Numbered from the stretch's first letter, positions 52,052 through 61,546 are shown. The stretch is DNA of 64,000 nucleotides from an uncultured Xanthomonas sp. (GCA_943912265.1 CALTTS010000006.1:75489-139488), one strand, 5' to 3'. Made by a program: numbers and translations. Notes: a model not told the origin generated them from the letters alone.

Positions 52052-53476
52052 ATGACGGTCAAGGACGGGAACAGGCGGGCCGGGCACTGGCTCGGCGTCG
52101 CGCGCGACGGCGCGGTGAGCTGGCGTGGCATCCGCTATGCGCACGGGCCGCGTTTCGCCCTGCCCGAGCCGCTGCCGGCACCGGGCGCCGACGTGCTCTG
52201 CGACCGCCACGGCCCGGCGTCGGCGCAACCGGGCGGGCCGATCGCCAGCGCCAGCCTGGCCGACGACGCGCTGTTCCTGAACGTGCATGCGCCGGCGGCC
52301 GACGGCAGGCGGCGGCCGGTGCTGCTGTGGGTGCACGGCGGCGCGTTCGTGTTCGGCGCCGGCGCGCAGTACGACGGCGCGCCGCTGGCGCGCGCCGGCG
52401 ACATCGTGGTGGTCACCGTCAACTACCGGCTCGGGGCGCTGGGTTTCGTCGATTTCGGCGCGCTGGGCGTGCCGCGCAACCTCGGCCTGCACGACCAGCT
52501 GGCGGCGCTGCGCTGGGTGCGCGAACATATCGAGGCCTTCGGCGGCGACCCGGAGCGGATCACCCTGGCCGGCGAATCGGCCGGGGCGATGTCGGTGGCC
52601 TCGCTGATGGCCGCGCCGGCCGCGCGCGGGCTGTTCCGCGGCGCGATCCTGCAGAGCGGCGCGCTCAACCTGATGCACGAGGCGCCGCTGGCCGGGGCGA
52701 TCGGCCAGCGCATGCTGGCCCTGCTGGAGCGCCACGGCGAGAACCGCGCCGCGCTGCTGCGCGCGCCGGTGCAGCGGCTGTTCGCGGCGCAGCGGCGGCT
52801 GGCGCGCGAATACCCGGGCATCCTGCCCGGCGCACCGGTGTTCGATGGCGACCTGCTGCCGCCCGCGCTGGCGCAGGCCCGGGCGGCCGCGGCGCCGGTG
52901 CCGCTGCTGCTGGGCTGGAACCGCGACGAGGTGCGCCTGTTCGAATTGCCCGGCCTGCGCGGCATGCTGCCGCTGGACCGCACCGCGCTGCTGCGGCGCC
53001 TGTCCGGCCAGCTCGGCGCGGCGACGGCCGCGGCGCTGGCGCAGGCCTATCCGGACGGCCCCGGCGGCCTGCGCGAACTGGCCACCGACGCCTATTTCGC
53101 CCAGCCGGTGCGGCGCGCCGCCGAGCGCCATGCCGCGGCCGGCCAGCCGACCTGGGCGTACCGCTTCGACCGCCGCGGCCTGCTCGGCGCGCCGCATGCG
53201 GCCGAGCTGGCCTACCTCTGGGACTGGGGCGGGCTGCCCGGCCTGGTCCTGCGCGGCGGCCTGCCGACGCCCGATCGCCGCCGCCTGGGCGAGCGCATGC
53301 GCCGCCACTGGCTCGGTTTCGTCCGCGACGGCCGGCCCGGCGACGACTGGCCGCGCTACACGCCGGAAACGCCCGCGCTGAAGCTGTTCGACCGCGAGGA
53401 CCGGGTCGCCGTCGATCCGGAGCCGCACCGGCGCCGCGCCTGGGGACCGCACGAGCTGGTCGCCGCGCCGCCGTGA
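52052..53476 (+). CDS. Type B carboxylesterase
   Basis: 474 residues, alpha/beta hydrolase. Oxyanion-hole WVHGGAFVFG, acidic EDALFLNV-type start (ADDALFLNVHAP), nucleophile GESAGAMSV (Ser about 176), LGWNRDEVRLFE and late PHAAELAYLW (His). No signal peptide. GGAGG precedes ATG 52052. The Asp/Glu replacement in the first motif (DD for ED) is minor. Natural substrate unknown. Confidence 0.92.
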   Translation: MTVKDGNRRAGHWLGVARDGAVSWRGIRYAHGPRFALPEPLPAPGADVLCDRHGPASAQPGGPIASASLADDALFLNVHAPAADGRRRPVLLWVHGGAFVFGAGAQYDGAPLARAGDIVVVTVNYRLGALGFVDFGALGVPRNLGLHDQLAALRWVREHIEAFGGDPERITLAGESAGAMSVASLMAAPAARGLFRGAILQSGALNLMHEAPLAGAIGQRMLALLERHGENRAALLRAPVQRLFAAQRRLAREYPGILPGAPVFDGDLLPPALAQARAAAAPVPLLLGWNRDEVRLFELPGLRGMLPLDRTALLRRLSGQLGAATAAALAQAYPDGPGGLRELATDAYFAQPVRRAAERHAAAGQPTWAYRFDRRGLLGAPHAAELAYLWDWGGLPGLVLRGGLPTPDRRRLGERMRRHWLGFVRDGRPGDDWPRYTPETPALKLFDREDRVAVDPEPHRRRAWGPHELVAAPP

Positions 53477-53553
53477 GCCGGGCCGGGAGCGGACGGTCAA
53501 GATCGCGCGCGGGCGGCCGATATCGGTCTGTCGAATCCACGCCCCCCATCGCC

Positions 53554-55710
53554 ATGAATCCTGTTTCCGCCGTCCGTCAGTGGGTTGCCGACCTGCCGAT
53601 CACTCGCAAGTTCATCCTGCTGTGCACGTTGCTGACGTTGGGCATCATCGTGCTGGCCGTGTGCGCGGCGCGCATGCAGTACCTGGGCCTGGTCGACGGG
53701 CGCAAGCAGCAGGTCAAGACCCAGGTGGAAATGGGCATGGACGTGATCGGGCGCTATGCCGGCATGGCCCGGCGCGGCGAGCTGGACGAGGCCCAGGCCA
53801 AGCGCCAGGCCATCGCCATGCTGGCCTCGCTCAAGACCAACGGCGACGTCGACTACTTCTTCATCACCGACCCGTCGATGCGGGTGGTGATGCATCCCAA
53901 GCGCGCCACCGGGTCCTACATGGGGGACTACAAGAGCGACGCAGGCGAGTACGTGTACCGCCAGATCACCGCCGCGGCGCAGCGCGGCGACGGCTTCAGC
54001 CACTACACCGCGCCCAAGCCGGGCGAGAAGAACCAGCTGCCGAAGATCGTCTACTCCAGCCTGTACAAGGACTGGGGCTGGATCCTGACGATGGGCGTGT
54101 ACGCCGACGACATCCAGCGCGAGGCCTGGGGCTTCACCCGCCTGATCACCCTGGTCGGCGCCCTCATCATCGCGGTGATCGTGGCCCTGTCGTGGCTGAT
54201 CGGTTCGGCCCTGAGCCGGCGCCTGCGCGCGGCCTCGCAGGTGGCCCAGGCGATTTCCGAGGGGCGCTTCGACAACGCCATCGCGGTGGAAACCCGCGAC
54301 GAATCCGGGCAGATGCTGGCCAGCATGCGGCAGATGCAGGGCCAGCTGCAGCGCTTCAACGGCGAGATGCAGACGATGATCCGGCTGCAGCAGGGCGAGG
54401 ACATCGGCCACCGCATTCCCGAGGATTTCCCCGGCGACTACGCCACCCTGGCGCGCGGCGTGAACACGGTGGTGTTCGAACACCTCGGCGCGCTCAACGA
54501 GGCGATGGAGGTGATGGCCGAGTACGGCAACGGCGACCTGCACCGCGACATGCGCCGCCTGCCGGGCCAGCGCGCCCGCCTGCACGAGGCGCTGGACGCG
54601 GTGAAGGCCAACCTGTCGGCGATCAACGGCGACATCGCGCGGCTGGCCGAATCGGCCGCGCGCGGCGACTTCGGCGCGCGCGGCGACGCCGGCCGCTACC
54701 GCTATGCCTTCGCCGAGATGGTGCAGGCACTCAACGCGCTGATGCAGGAGGCCGATGCCGGCCTGTCCGACGTCGGCCGGGTGATGGCGGCGATCGCCGA
54801 GGGCGACCTCGGCCAGCGCGTGGAGGTGCGCTACCACGGCGCCTTCGGCCGGCTGGCCAGCGCGGTCAACCGCACCGCCGACCAGTTGGCCGGCATCGTG
54901 CGCGGCATCCAGCAGTCGGCCGAGGCCATCAACACCGCCGCCGGCGAGATCGCCGCCGGCAACACCGACCTGTCGCGCCGCACCGAGAGCCAGGCCGCCA
55001 ACCTGGAGGAGACGGCCGCGTCGATGGAGGAGCTCACCTCCACCGTGCGCCAGAACGCGGACAGCGCCGGCCAGGCCGACCGGCTGGCCAAGACCGCCGG
55101 CGAGGTGGCCGGCAACGGCGGCCGCGTGGTCGAGGACGTGGTGACCACGATGGCCTCGATCCGCGAGGCGTCCTCGCGCATCGCCGACATCATCGGGGTG
55201 ATCGACGGCATCGCCTTCCAGACCAACATCCTCGCCCTCAACGCGGCGGTGGAGGCGGCGCGGGCCGGCGAGCAGGGTCGCGGTTTCGCCGTGGTGGCCT
55301 CGGAAGTGCGTTCGCTGGCGCAGCGCTCGGCCGGCGCGGCCAAGGAGATCAAGCAGCTCATCGACGCCTCGTCCGAGCGCGTCGAGCGCGGCTCCACGCT
55401 GGTGGCCAGCGCCGGCAGCACGATGCACGAAGTGGTCGGCGCGGTGCGGCGCGTGACCGACATCATGGCCGAGATCACCGCCGCCTCGCAGGAGCAGACC
55501 GCCGGCATCGAGCAGGTCAACCAGACCGTCACCCAGCTCGACGAGATGACCCAGCAGAACGCCGCGCTGGTGGAGGAATCCACCGCCGCCGCGCGCAGCC
55601 TGGAGGATCAGGCCGGGCAGCTGGCCCGCGCCGTGGCCGTGTTCCGGCTGGCCGGCGACGTGACGTGGCCGGGCAAGGACGAACCGGACGGGCGCGCCGA
55701 GGCGGCCTGA
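53554..55710 (+). CDS. Methyl-accepting chemotaxis protein with Cache domain
   Basis: 718 residues. TM1 (about 20-40), periplasmic single-Cache domain (about 45-195: GDVDYFFITDPSMRVVMHPK, WGWILTMGVYADD), TM2 (about 198-218), HAMP-type linkers, then the cytoplasmic signalling hairpin with the tip IDGIAFQTNILALNAAVEAARAGEQG. A long HAMP-rich middle repeats GDFGAR/GDLGQR segments. Ligand is likely a small carboxylate-type molecule by family, not shown. ATG 53554 is preceded by a C6 run. Confidence 0.93.
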   Translation: MNPVSAVRQWVADLPITRKFILLCTLLTLGIIVLAVCAARMQYLGLVDGRKQQVKTQVEMGMDVIGRYAGMARRGELDEAQAKRQAIAMLASLKTNGDVDYFFITDPSMRVVMHPKRATGSYMGDYKSDAGEYVYRQITAAAQRGDGFSHYTAPKPGEKNQLPKIVYSSLYKDWGWILTMGVYADDIQREAWGFTRLITLVGALIIAVIVALSWLIGSALSRRLRAASQVAQAISEGRFDNAIAVETRDESGQMLASMRQMQGQLQRFNGEMQTMIRLQQGEDIGHRIPEDFPGDYATLARGVNTVVFEHLGALNEAMEVMAEYGNGDLHRDMRRLPGQRARLHEALDAVKANLSAINGDIARLAESAARGDFGARGDAGRYRYAFAEMVQALNALMQEADAGLSDVGRVMAAIAEGDLGQRVEVRYHGAFGRLASAVNRTADQLAGIVRGIQQSAEAINTAAGEIAAGNTDLSRRTESQAANLEETAASMEELTSTVRQNADSAGQADRLAKTAGEVAGNGGRVVEDVVTTMASIREASSRIADIIGVIDGIAFQTNILALNAAVEAARAGEQGRGFAVVASEVRSLAQRSAGAAKEIKQLIDASSERVERGSTLVASAGSTMHEVVGAVRRVTDIMAEITAASQEQTAGIEQVNQTVTQLDEMTQQNAALVEESTAAARSLEDQAGQLARAVAVFRLAGDVTWPGKDEPDGRAEAA

Positions 55711-55759
55711 CGCCGTGCCGTCCGGCGTGCCGCTTCACCGGCGGCAGCGGCGGACAAAA

Positions 55760-55791
55760 CGAAGCCCCGTGCCGGAAGGCACGGGGCTTCG
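55760..55791 (-). terminator. Bidirectional terminator between MCP and BON genes
   Basis: Perfect 14-bp stem CGAAGCCCCGTGCC/GGCACGGGGCTTCG with 4-base loop. On minus it is followed by TTTTGTCC, a good terminator for the BON gene; on plus it also ends the MCP gene. Confidence 0.85.
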
Positions 55792-55843
55792 CGCATTGCG
55801 GAAAGCGTCGATGCGGCGGGCGAGCCGTCCGCCGCCGCTCCGG

Positions 55844-56182
55844 TCACATGCCGTCGACGGTCAGCTTGGACGCATCCACCTTCTTCACGCCCTTGATCGC
55901 CTTCGCCTTGGCGATGGCGCGGTCGCGCTCTGCGGTGGTCTTCACGTCGCCGCTCAGCCATACCGTGCCGTTCTTGGTGTCCACGGTGATGTCCGTGCCG
56001 GGCACCCCGTCGGAGGCCATCAAGTCGGCCTTCACCTTGGTGGTGATCCAGGTGTCGGTGGCGGGTTGATCGGACTTGGCGCTGGGCGCATCGGCGCGGG
56101 CCTCGTGCTGGGCGGCCAGGGCCGGGCCGGCGGCCATGGCGGTGGCGAGGGCGGTGATCAGCAGGGATGTCTTCAACTTCAT
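55844..56182 (-). CDS. BON-domain periplasmic protein
   Basis: 112 residues. Signal peptide (about 1-24, LLITALATAMAAGPALA) then one BON domain: TWITTKVKADLMASDGVPGTDITVDTKNGTVWLSGDVKT...A..KAIKGVKKV. OsmY-like, probably stress or envelope related. ATG 56182 has GGAGG 7 bases upstream; an in-frame start at 56200 lacks it. The 434 bases upstream (56183-56616) contain no other gene. Confidence 0.92.
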   Translation of the reverse strand: MKLKTSLLITALATAMAAGPALAAQHEARADAPSAKSDQPATDTWITTKVKADLMASDGVPGTDITVDTKNGTVWLSGDVKTTAERDRAIAKAKAIKGVKKVDASKLTVDGM

Positions 56183-56584
56183 GGGCAACCTCCATTGCAC
56201 GGGTGTGGCGCCATGCTGCGCGGCGCGGCGTCCATGCCGGGTGAGGGTTCCGCTAAGGCGGCGTGAGCGCGGCGATGCGGTTCAGGTGCGTGCAGGGCGG
56301 GTGAACCGAAGCGGCACGGGCAGGCCGCCGCCGGCGAGTTGCGGCGCGCATCGCCGGCGACGGCCTGCCGCGCGGTCGCGTGCGCCAGCCGGGACGGAGA
56401 CAGGTGGCCTCGATCGGGCGTGTGATGTCAGGCCGATCCGAGGCGGGAGAGGTTGCGGTCGGCCGCGACGGCGGCGCCGTGGGCGACGATGCGCGGCTGC
56501 GTGCCGGCCCGGCGTCCGGCGCACGTCGCGGGGCAGGGATGCCTGTCGAGCAGGCGTGTGACGGCGCGACCGGCCCGCGGCCGC

Positions 56585-56590
56585 TACAAT
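56585..56590 (+). promoter_or_regulatory. -10 element before yaeQ
   Basis: TACAAT, 27 bases before the yaeQ ATG. No good -35 at 17 bases. Confidence 0.4.
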
Positions 56591-56616
56591 CGCGTGTTCC
56601 CCTTTCAGGCAGGCCG

Positions 56617-57165
56617 ATGGCGCCCAACGCAACGATCTACCGGCTGGAGCTGCAGGCCAGCGACATGGACCGGCACCATTACGCCGAGCATGCCGTGACC
56701 CTGGCGCAGCATCCGTCGGAAACGCCCGAGCGGCTGATGGCGCGTCTGATCGCTTTCGTGCTGTATGCCGACGAGCGGTTGGAGTTCGGCCGCGGCCTGA
56801 GCAACGAGGACGAGCCGGCCCTGTGGCAGCGCGACTACGGCGGCGACATCGAGCACTGGATCGAACTCGGCCAGCCCGACGAGAGCCGCATCCGCAAGGC
56901 CTGTGCGCGGGCGCGCCAGGTCACGGTGATCAACTACGGCGGCCATGCGGCGGACGTGTGGTGGGGCCGGCAGGCCGCCGCGCTCGGCCGGCTGAAGAAC
57001 CTGAGCGTCATCGAGCTGGACCCGCTGGCTATCGACGCCGCGCTGCCGCTGCTCGAACGCAGCATGCGCCTGACCTCGATGATCCAGGACGGCGAACTGC
57101 AGCTGATGAACGACCGCACCAGCGTCGCCCTGACCCCGCGCGCGCGGCTGCCGCTGGCGGCCTGA
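56617..57165 (+). CDS. yaeQ: YaeQ family protein
   Basis: 182 residues, cytoplasmic. The start MAPNATIYRLELQASDMDRHHYAEH and later RLMARLIAFVLYADERLEFGRGLSNEDEPALW are characteristic of YaeQ, a PD-(D/E)xK-like fold protein of uncertain role (linked to RfaH-type suppression in E. coli). Family length 180. ATG 56617 is chosen; upstream in-frame codons look non-coding. Confidence 0.93.
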   Translation: MAPNATIYRLELQASDMDRHHYAEHAVTLAQHPSETPERLMARLIAFVLYADERLEFGRGLSNEDEPALWQRDYGGDIEHWIELGQPDESRIRKACARARQVTVINYGGHAADVWWGRQAAALGRLKNLSVIELDPLAIDAALPLLERSMRLTSMIQDGELQLMNDRTSVALTPRARLPLAA

Positions 57166-57274
57166 TCGTTTCGCCGGCGAGGGCTGGCAGCAGCAAGCAG
57201 CTTGCCCGGTGCCGGGCCTGCCGGCATGCGCCGGACGTGCGCCGGACGTGCGCATTCCGGCACGGGCCGGGGCG

Positions 57275-57292
57275 GCCAAGCGGCCGCTTGGC
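57275..57292. repeat. 18-bp perfect palindrome between yaeQ and the DUF465 gene
   Basis: GCCAAGCGGCCGCTTGGC is self-complementary without a loop. Just before it (57230-57252) GCGCCGGACGT is repeated. The convergent genes' ends lie on both sides; no T-tract is seen, so termination is uncertain. Confidence 0.5.
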
Positions 57293-57347
57293 GGCATGCC
57301 GGGCAGCGTGCGTCCCGCATCGCGGGCGGCGCACGCCGCCGGGCGTT

Positions 57348-57566
57348 TCAGGCCTGGCCGGTCTCGGCCTGGCGCAGGTAGGCGTAGAGCTTGTCCTTCA
57401 GCGCCAGCTTCGCCTTCTTCAGGGCTTCGATCTGCTCCTGCGAGCCGGTGCCGGTCTCCAAGCTCTTGATCTGGTGGTCCAGCGCGTTGTGCTCGTCGAA
57501 CAGGCGGGTGAAGCGCTCGTCGGCGCCCTTGAGCTTGGTGATCAGGTCGCGGTACTCGGGGAACAT
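57348..57566 (-). CDS. DUF465 (YdcH-type) small coiled-coil protein
   Basis: 72 residues. MFPEYRDLITKLKGADERFTRLFDEHNALDHQI and KKAKLALKDKLYAYLRQ match DUF465; almost entirely helical, probably a dimeric coiled coil. AAGGAG 6 bases before ATG 57566. Function unknown. Confidence 0.92.
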   Translation of the reverse strand: MFPEYRDLITKLKGADERFTRLFDEHNALDHQIKSLETGTGSQEQIEALKKAKLALKDKLYAYLRQAETGQA

Positions 57567-57805
57567 GGCGGCTCCTTGGGTTTGGGGCTAAGCGGAAGGG
57601 TTCCGCCCGCGGCATGCCGAATGCTTCGGCCCGTGCAGTGTGGTGCCCGGCGCGCGCCGCCACCACGATCCAGATCAATGCGGGCGGCCGGCGTCTCCCG
57701 CCGGCGCGGCACCGGCAGCACGGCGCCACCGTGCCGCGTTCAATTTTTCCGCCGTCCCGCCTCTAACTCGCTCACTGTATTCCTGTCCATGGAAAGAGGT
57801 GGCCG

Positions 57806-59593
57806 ATGCTGTTGGGTTTCGGGAGGGGCGCGCATGCGCTCGAGGGGGCGGTGGACGCTGCGTTGCGGGGCAAGGCGGTGGCGTGGCCGCTGCCGGCGGC
57901 ACAGGCCGAGGTGGTGCGCCGGCTGGCGGAACGCCTGCGGGCCAGCGAGGCGGCCGTCGAGGCGGCCGAACAGCGCCATCGGGAAAGCGAGGCGGCATTG
58001 GGTTACCAGTGCGTGCGCTTCGACCTGATCACCTCCGGCACGGTCGATGGCTTGTGGGACATGAGCGTGGTGGCCGGCGACCCGGTCAACGACGGCAACG
58101 AGATCTGGTGGTCGCCGCAGTTCCGCCGCATCCTCGGCCTCAACACCGAGGCCGAGTTCCCGAACCAGCTGGACAGCCTGTATTCCCGGGTCCACCCGGA
58201 GGACAAGGACGCGATGCTGGCCAAGCTGCTGGCCCACATCGAGGACCGTACCGGCAGGACGCCGTTCGACACTTGTTACCGGGTGAAGGTGAAAAGCGGT
58301 GAGTACCGCTGGTTCCGCGCCCTGGGCGCGACCCGCCGCGATGCCGCGGGCATGCCGCTGCGCGTGGCCGGCTCGCTGTCGGACATCACCGAACAACGCG
58401 AGCGCGAGCGCGAGCTGGACATCACGCTGACCCGTTTCGAGCTGGGTTCGGCCATGCTCAACGACGGCCTGTGGGACATGAGCGTCGTCGCCGGCGATCC
58501 GCTCAACCCGACGAACGAGTTCTGGTGGTCGCAGCAGTTCCGCCACCTGCTCGGCTTCGAGTCGGAAGCGGATTTCCCCGACGTCTTCGAGAGTTGGTCC
58601 TCGCGCCTGCACCCGGAGGAGAAGGACACCGTGCTCGGCGGATTCGCCGCGCATCTGAACGACCGCAGCGGCCGCACCCCGTTCGACATGAAGTACCGGC
58701 TCAAGCTCAAGAACGGGCAGTACCGCTGGTTCCACGCGCGCGGGATGACCAAGCGCGCGGCGGACGGCACGCCGCTGCGCGCGGTGGGGGCGCTGACCGA
58801 CATCGAGGCGGCGCGCCAGATGGAGGACGTGGCACAGACGCTGAACCTGTCGGCGCGCGACATCGTGGCCGGCAGCGGCGATCTGTCCGGGCGCACCGAG
58901 CAGCAGGCCGCGGCGCTGGAGGAAACCGCCAGCTCGATGGAGGAGCTGACCAGCGCCGTGCGCCAGAACGCCGAGAACGTCGGCAAGGCCAACCAGCTGA
59001 TCCAGGAAACGTCCCGTTCCGCCCGCGACGGCGGTGCCGTGGTCGACGACGTGGTCGCGACGATGGGCAGCATCCACGAGTCGAGCCGGCGCATCGCCGA
59101 GATCATTTCGGTGATCGACGGCATCGCCTTCCAGACCAACATCCTCGCCCTCAACGCGGCGGTGGAGGCGGCACGGGCCGGCGAGCAGGGCCGCGGTTTC
59201 GCCGTGGTGGCCTCGGAAGTGCGTTCGCTGGCGCAGCGCTCGGCCACCGCGGCCAAGGAGATCAAGGGCCTGATCGACGATTCGGTGAGCAAGGTGGCCA
59301 CCGGCTCGTCGCTGGTCGCCAAGGCCGGGCAGTCGATGCAGGGCATCGTGGCCTCGGTGCAGCAGGTCACCGACCTGATGGCCGAAATCGCCGCGGCGAG
59401 CCAGGAGCAGAGCACCGGCATCGACCAGGTGAACACCACGGTGATGCAGCTCGATACCACCACCCAGCAGAACGCCGGCCTGGCCGAGGAAATGGCGGCT
59501 TCGGCGCATGCGCTGGAGGAAAAGGCCGGCGAGCTGCTGCGCAGCGTGCTGGCCAACAGGAAGGACGCCGCGCCGGTGGCCAAGGCCGCCTGA
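57806..59593 (+). CDS. Soluble chemotaxis receptor with two PAS domains
   Basis: 595 residues, no TM helix: a cytoplasmic receptor. Two PAS_3-type domains in tandem (about 70-205 and 210-335), each starting GLWDMSVVAGDP and ending YRWFRALG or YRWFHARG before a D-I turn, then the MCP signalling domain with IDGIAFQTNILALNAAVEAARAGEQG. PAS domains suggest redox, oxygen or small-molecule sensing. AGAGGT precedes ATG 57806. Its signalling tip is almost identical in DNA to that of the MCP at 53554. Confidence 0.92.
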   Translation: MLLGFGRGAHALEGAVDAALRGKAVAWPLPAAQAEVVRRLAERLRASEAAVEAAEQRHRESEAALGYQCVRFDLITSGTVDGLWDMSVVAGDPVNDGNEIWWSPQFRRILGLNTEAEFPNQLDSLYSRVHPEDKDAMLAKLLAHIEDRTGRTPFDTCYRVKVKSGEYRWFRALGATRRDAAGMPLRVAGSLSDITEQRERERELDITLTRFELGSAMLNDGLWDMSVVAGDPLNPTNEFWWSQQFRHLLGFESEADFPDVFESWSSRLHPEEKDTVLGGFAAHLNDRSGRTPFDMKYRLKLKNGQYRWFHARGMTKRAADGTPLRAVGALTDIEAARQMEDVAQTLNLSARDIVAGSGDLSGRTEQQAAALEETASSMEELTSAVRQNAENVGKANQLIQETSRSARDGGAVVDDVVATMGSIHESSRRIAEIISVIDGIAFQTNILALNAAVEAARAGEQGRGFAVVASEVRSLAQRSATAAKEIKGLIDDSVSKVATGSSLVAKAGQSMQGIVASVQQVTDLMAEIAAASQEQSTGIDQVNTTVMQLDTTTQQNAGLAEEMAASAHALEEKAGELLRSVLANRKDAAPVAKAA

Positions 59594-59868
59594 GCGGCGC
59601 GGGCATTGCCGTCCGCCGCGGTTGCGATGCGGCGGACGGAGTGCCGGCAGGCCGGAGCCGGACGGAGCCGCGGGTTCGTCCGGCCGGGTCGCCTGCCCGC
59701 CGGAGATGCGGAGCCGTCGGCGCGGTATCGGTCACGCCGACGGCCGCGGCATGAGGTGTGCGGAAGTGCGGGCCGGCCCGTGTCCGCCCGCAGCGCGGCG
59801 GTTCGCACGCACGGGGGATTCCGTTCCCGCCGTGCATCGGGGACGGCGTGCAGTTCCGGCAGCCGGCC

Positions 59869-60420
59869 TCACCAGATCAGGTCGTCGGGCACCTTGAAGC
59901 GGTCCTGGTCGTAGAAGTCGTCGCCGCCATCGGCCGGCGTCGAAGCGGTGCCGGCGTTGTCGAGCAGGATGGCGCCGGCGTCGCGCTCGCGGACCTTCTC
60001 GGCCGCCGCGCGCGGCAGCAGTTCGGCGCCGTCGCCGTGGCGGACGATCACCAGCGCGCCGCTGGCCAGCTGCGCGCGCTGCTGCGCATCCACCCGCAGC
60101 GTGCGGATGGCGTGGCCGTCGTTGTAGCGATAGTCCAGCTCGCCGTTGCGCGCCAGCCTGTGCGTTTCGACGATCTGCCGCACCTGCGCCTGCTGCTCGC
60201 GCAGGCGGGCCTGCGCATTGCGTTCGGCGGCCAGGGCGCGGTCGCGTTCGGCGCGTTCGGCCTGCACCTGCGCGGCGTCCACCTTTTCAGCGGCCGTCGG
60301 CGCGGTTGCGCCCTTGCCGTGACGAGCCTTGGCCTGCTCGCGCGCGATCTGGTCCACTTTGCCCTTCTTGGCCAGCCCGGCCTTGAGCAGTTGTTCCTGG
60401 AGCGGGTTGCGGATGGCCAT
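59869..60420 (-). CDS. DUF2058 family nucleic-acid-associated protein (YaiL-like)
   Basis: 183 residues. Start MAIRNPLQEQLLKAGLAKKGKVDQIAREQAKARHGK and the ending FYDQDRFKVPDDLIW are typical of DUF2058/YaiL. Middle is a long charged helix (coiled coil). Annotated in databases as nucleoprotein/polynucleotide-associated enzyme, activity unproven. The 275 GC-rich bases between it and the MCP (59594-59868) contain nothing I can support. Confidence 0.9.
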   Translation of the reverse strand: MAIRNPLQEQLLKAGLAKKGKVDQIAREQAKARHGKGATAPTAAEKVDAAQVQAERAERDRALAAERNAQARLREQQAQVRQIVETHRLARNGELDYRYNDGHAIRTLRVDAQQRAQLASGALVIVRHGDGAELLPRAAAEKVRERDAGAILLDNAGTASTPADGGDDFYDQDRFKVPDDLIW

Positions 60421-60578
60421 GGCGGTACGGTGCGGATGCGGGCAGGAAACGGGGCGGGCAGGGTAGCGTGTTTCCGCAGGCAAGGCAGCGGCGGGCATCG
60501 CCGTCAGCGGGCCGGCGTCTGAGGGGCCGGCAACAAGGGACGGCCATTCCCGGCGTGCCCCCGCAAGCGGCGGCACGA

Positions 60579-61064
60579 TCAGCCCGTGGCGAAGCGGGCC
60601 ACGCGATCGGCCACCTCGGGATGGTCGCGGTAGTAGCGGGCGTTGTCGGCCAGTTGCTGCCAGCGCTGGTGTTCGGCCAGCAACGCGAGCAGTTGCTGGG
60701 CGGTGCGCGACAACACCTGCCGCGACGGCGGCAAAGTGCCGCTGGCGGTGCAGCAGTCCAGCAGCTCGAACACGCTGCGCATCCGCTCCGCGCAAAGCGA
60801 TGCCTGCATGGCCGCACCGCTGCTCAGCACGTCCAGCGGCTCCGCGCCGAATTGCGCCAGCGCGCTGTCGGCATCGGCCGCATCCAGCCCCTGCAACACG
60901 TTCAACACCCGGTCCAGCGGCGTGGCCTCGTCGAGCGGATCGAACACCGGCCCGGTGCCGGCACAGACCTCGGCGAACAGTTGCCCGGCAAGTGTGCGGA
61001 TGTCCGTGGGTACGTCTCGGGCATCACGGGTGGGAGTGGTGGCGGGCATGGGCGTGTCCTGCAT
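60579..61064 (-). CDS. Hypothetical protein divergent from the XRE gene
   Basis: 161 residues, helical, Ala/Leu-rich, no TM segment or signal peptide; not recognised. Contains several Cys (VCAG, ASLCAERM, LDCCTASG). Start at 61064 or 61049 (the latter has AGGAC upstream). Transcribed away from the XRE-type regulator across a palindromic operator, so it may be its target. Confidence 0.6.
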   Translation of the reverse strand: MQDTPMPATTPTRDARDVPTDIRTLAGQLFAEVCAGTGPVFDPLDEATPLDRVLNVLQGLDAADADSALAQFGAEPLDVLSSGAAMQASLCAERMRSVFELLDCCTASGTLPPSRQVLSRTAQQLLALLAEHQRWQQLADNARYYRDHPEVADRVARFATG

Positions 61065-61083
61065 TGAAAGCCGCGAAGCATGT

Positions 61084-61102
61084 TGTTACTTATAAAGTAA
61101 CA
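61084..61102. promoter_or_regulatory. Palindromic operator between the divergent genes
   Basis: TGTTACTTATAAAGTAACA: perfect 8-bp arms around ATA. It overlaps AT-rich -10-like sequences (TATAAA on plus, TATAAG on minus), in a good position for an XRE-type repressor to control both genes. Confidence 0.7.
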
Positions 61103-61161
61103 GACGCCAAGGAGGCAAGACGACATGCTGGCAGCCCGATCCACATGCATGCGGTCACGGT

Positions 61162-61479
61162 TTGGACGACGCGCGTTTCATCTTTGCCAACCGGTTGCGC
61201 GAGGCGCGGTTGGCGGCCGGGCTGACGCAGGAGGCCTTGGGCATGGCGGCCGGGGTGGCGGTTGAAGTGGCCCGCACCCGCATCAACCGCTACGAGCGCG
61301 GCGTGAACGAGTGCGACCTGCGCACCGCACGCAAGCTGGCTGCCGCGCTCGGCTTGCCGCTGGCGGCGCTCTACGCCGAAACCGACGAAATGGCCGAAGC
61401 CATCAAGGCATTGGCGCAACTGCCGCTGGCCGAGCAGCGCGCCGTGGTACTGGAATTGAAGAAGCGGGCCAAGGGGTGA
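61162..61479 (+). CDS. XRE-family (helix-turn-helix) regulator
   Basis: 105 residues. The HTH_3 domain is clear: NRLREARLAAGLTQEALGMAAGVAVEVARTRINRYERGVNE with ARKLAAALGLPLAALY following. It is open only from TTG 61162, which has no ribosome-binding site; a strong AAGGAGG with ATG 61125 lies upstream but in a different frame. Either TTG is used, or a frameshift has separated the original start. It probably regulates itself and 60579-61064 through the palindrome at 61084. Confidence 0.75.
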   Translation: MDDARFIFANRLREARLAAGLTQEALGMAAGVAVEVARTRINRYERGVNECDLRTARKLAAALGLPLAALYAETDEMAEAIKALAQLPLAEQRAVVLELKKRAKG

Positions 61480-61546
61480 TTCCCCTCGCTTCCATACCAT
61501 ACTACTCCGCGCCAAGCCGTAGCGTCGGCCGAAATTCACGCGGACG

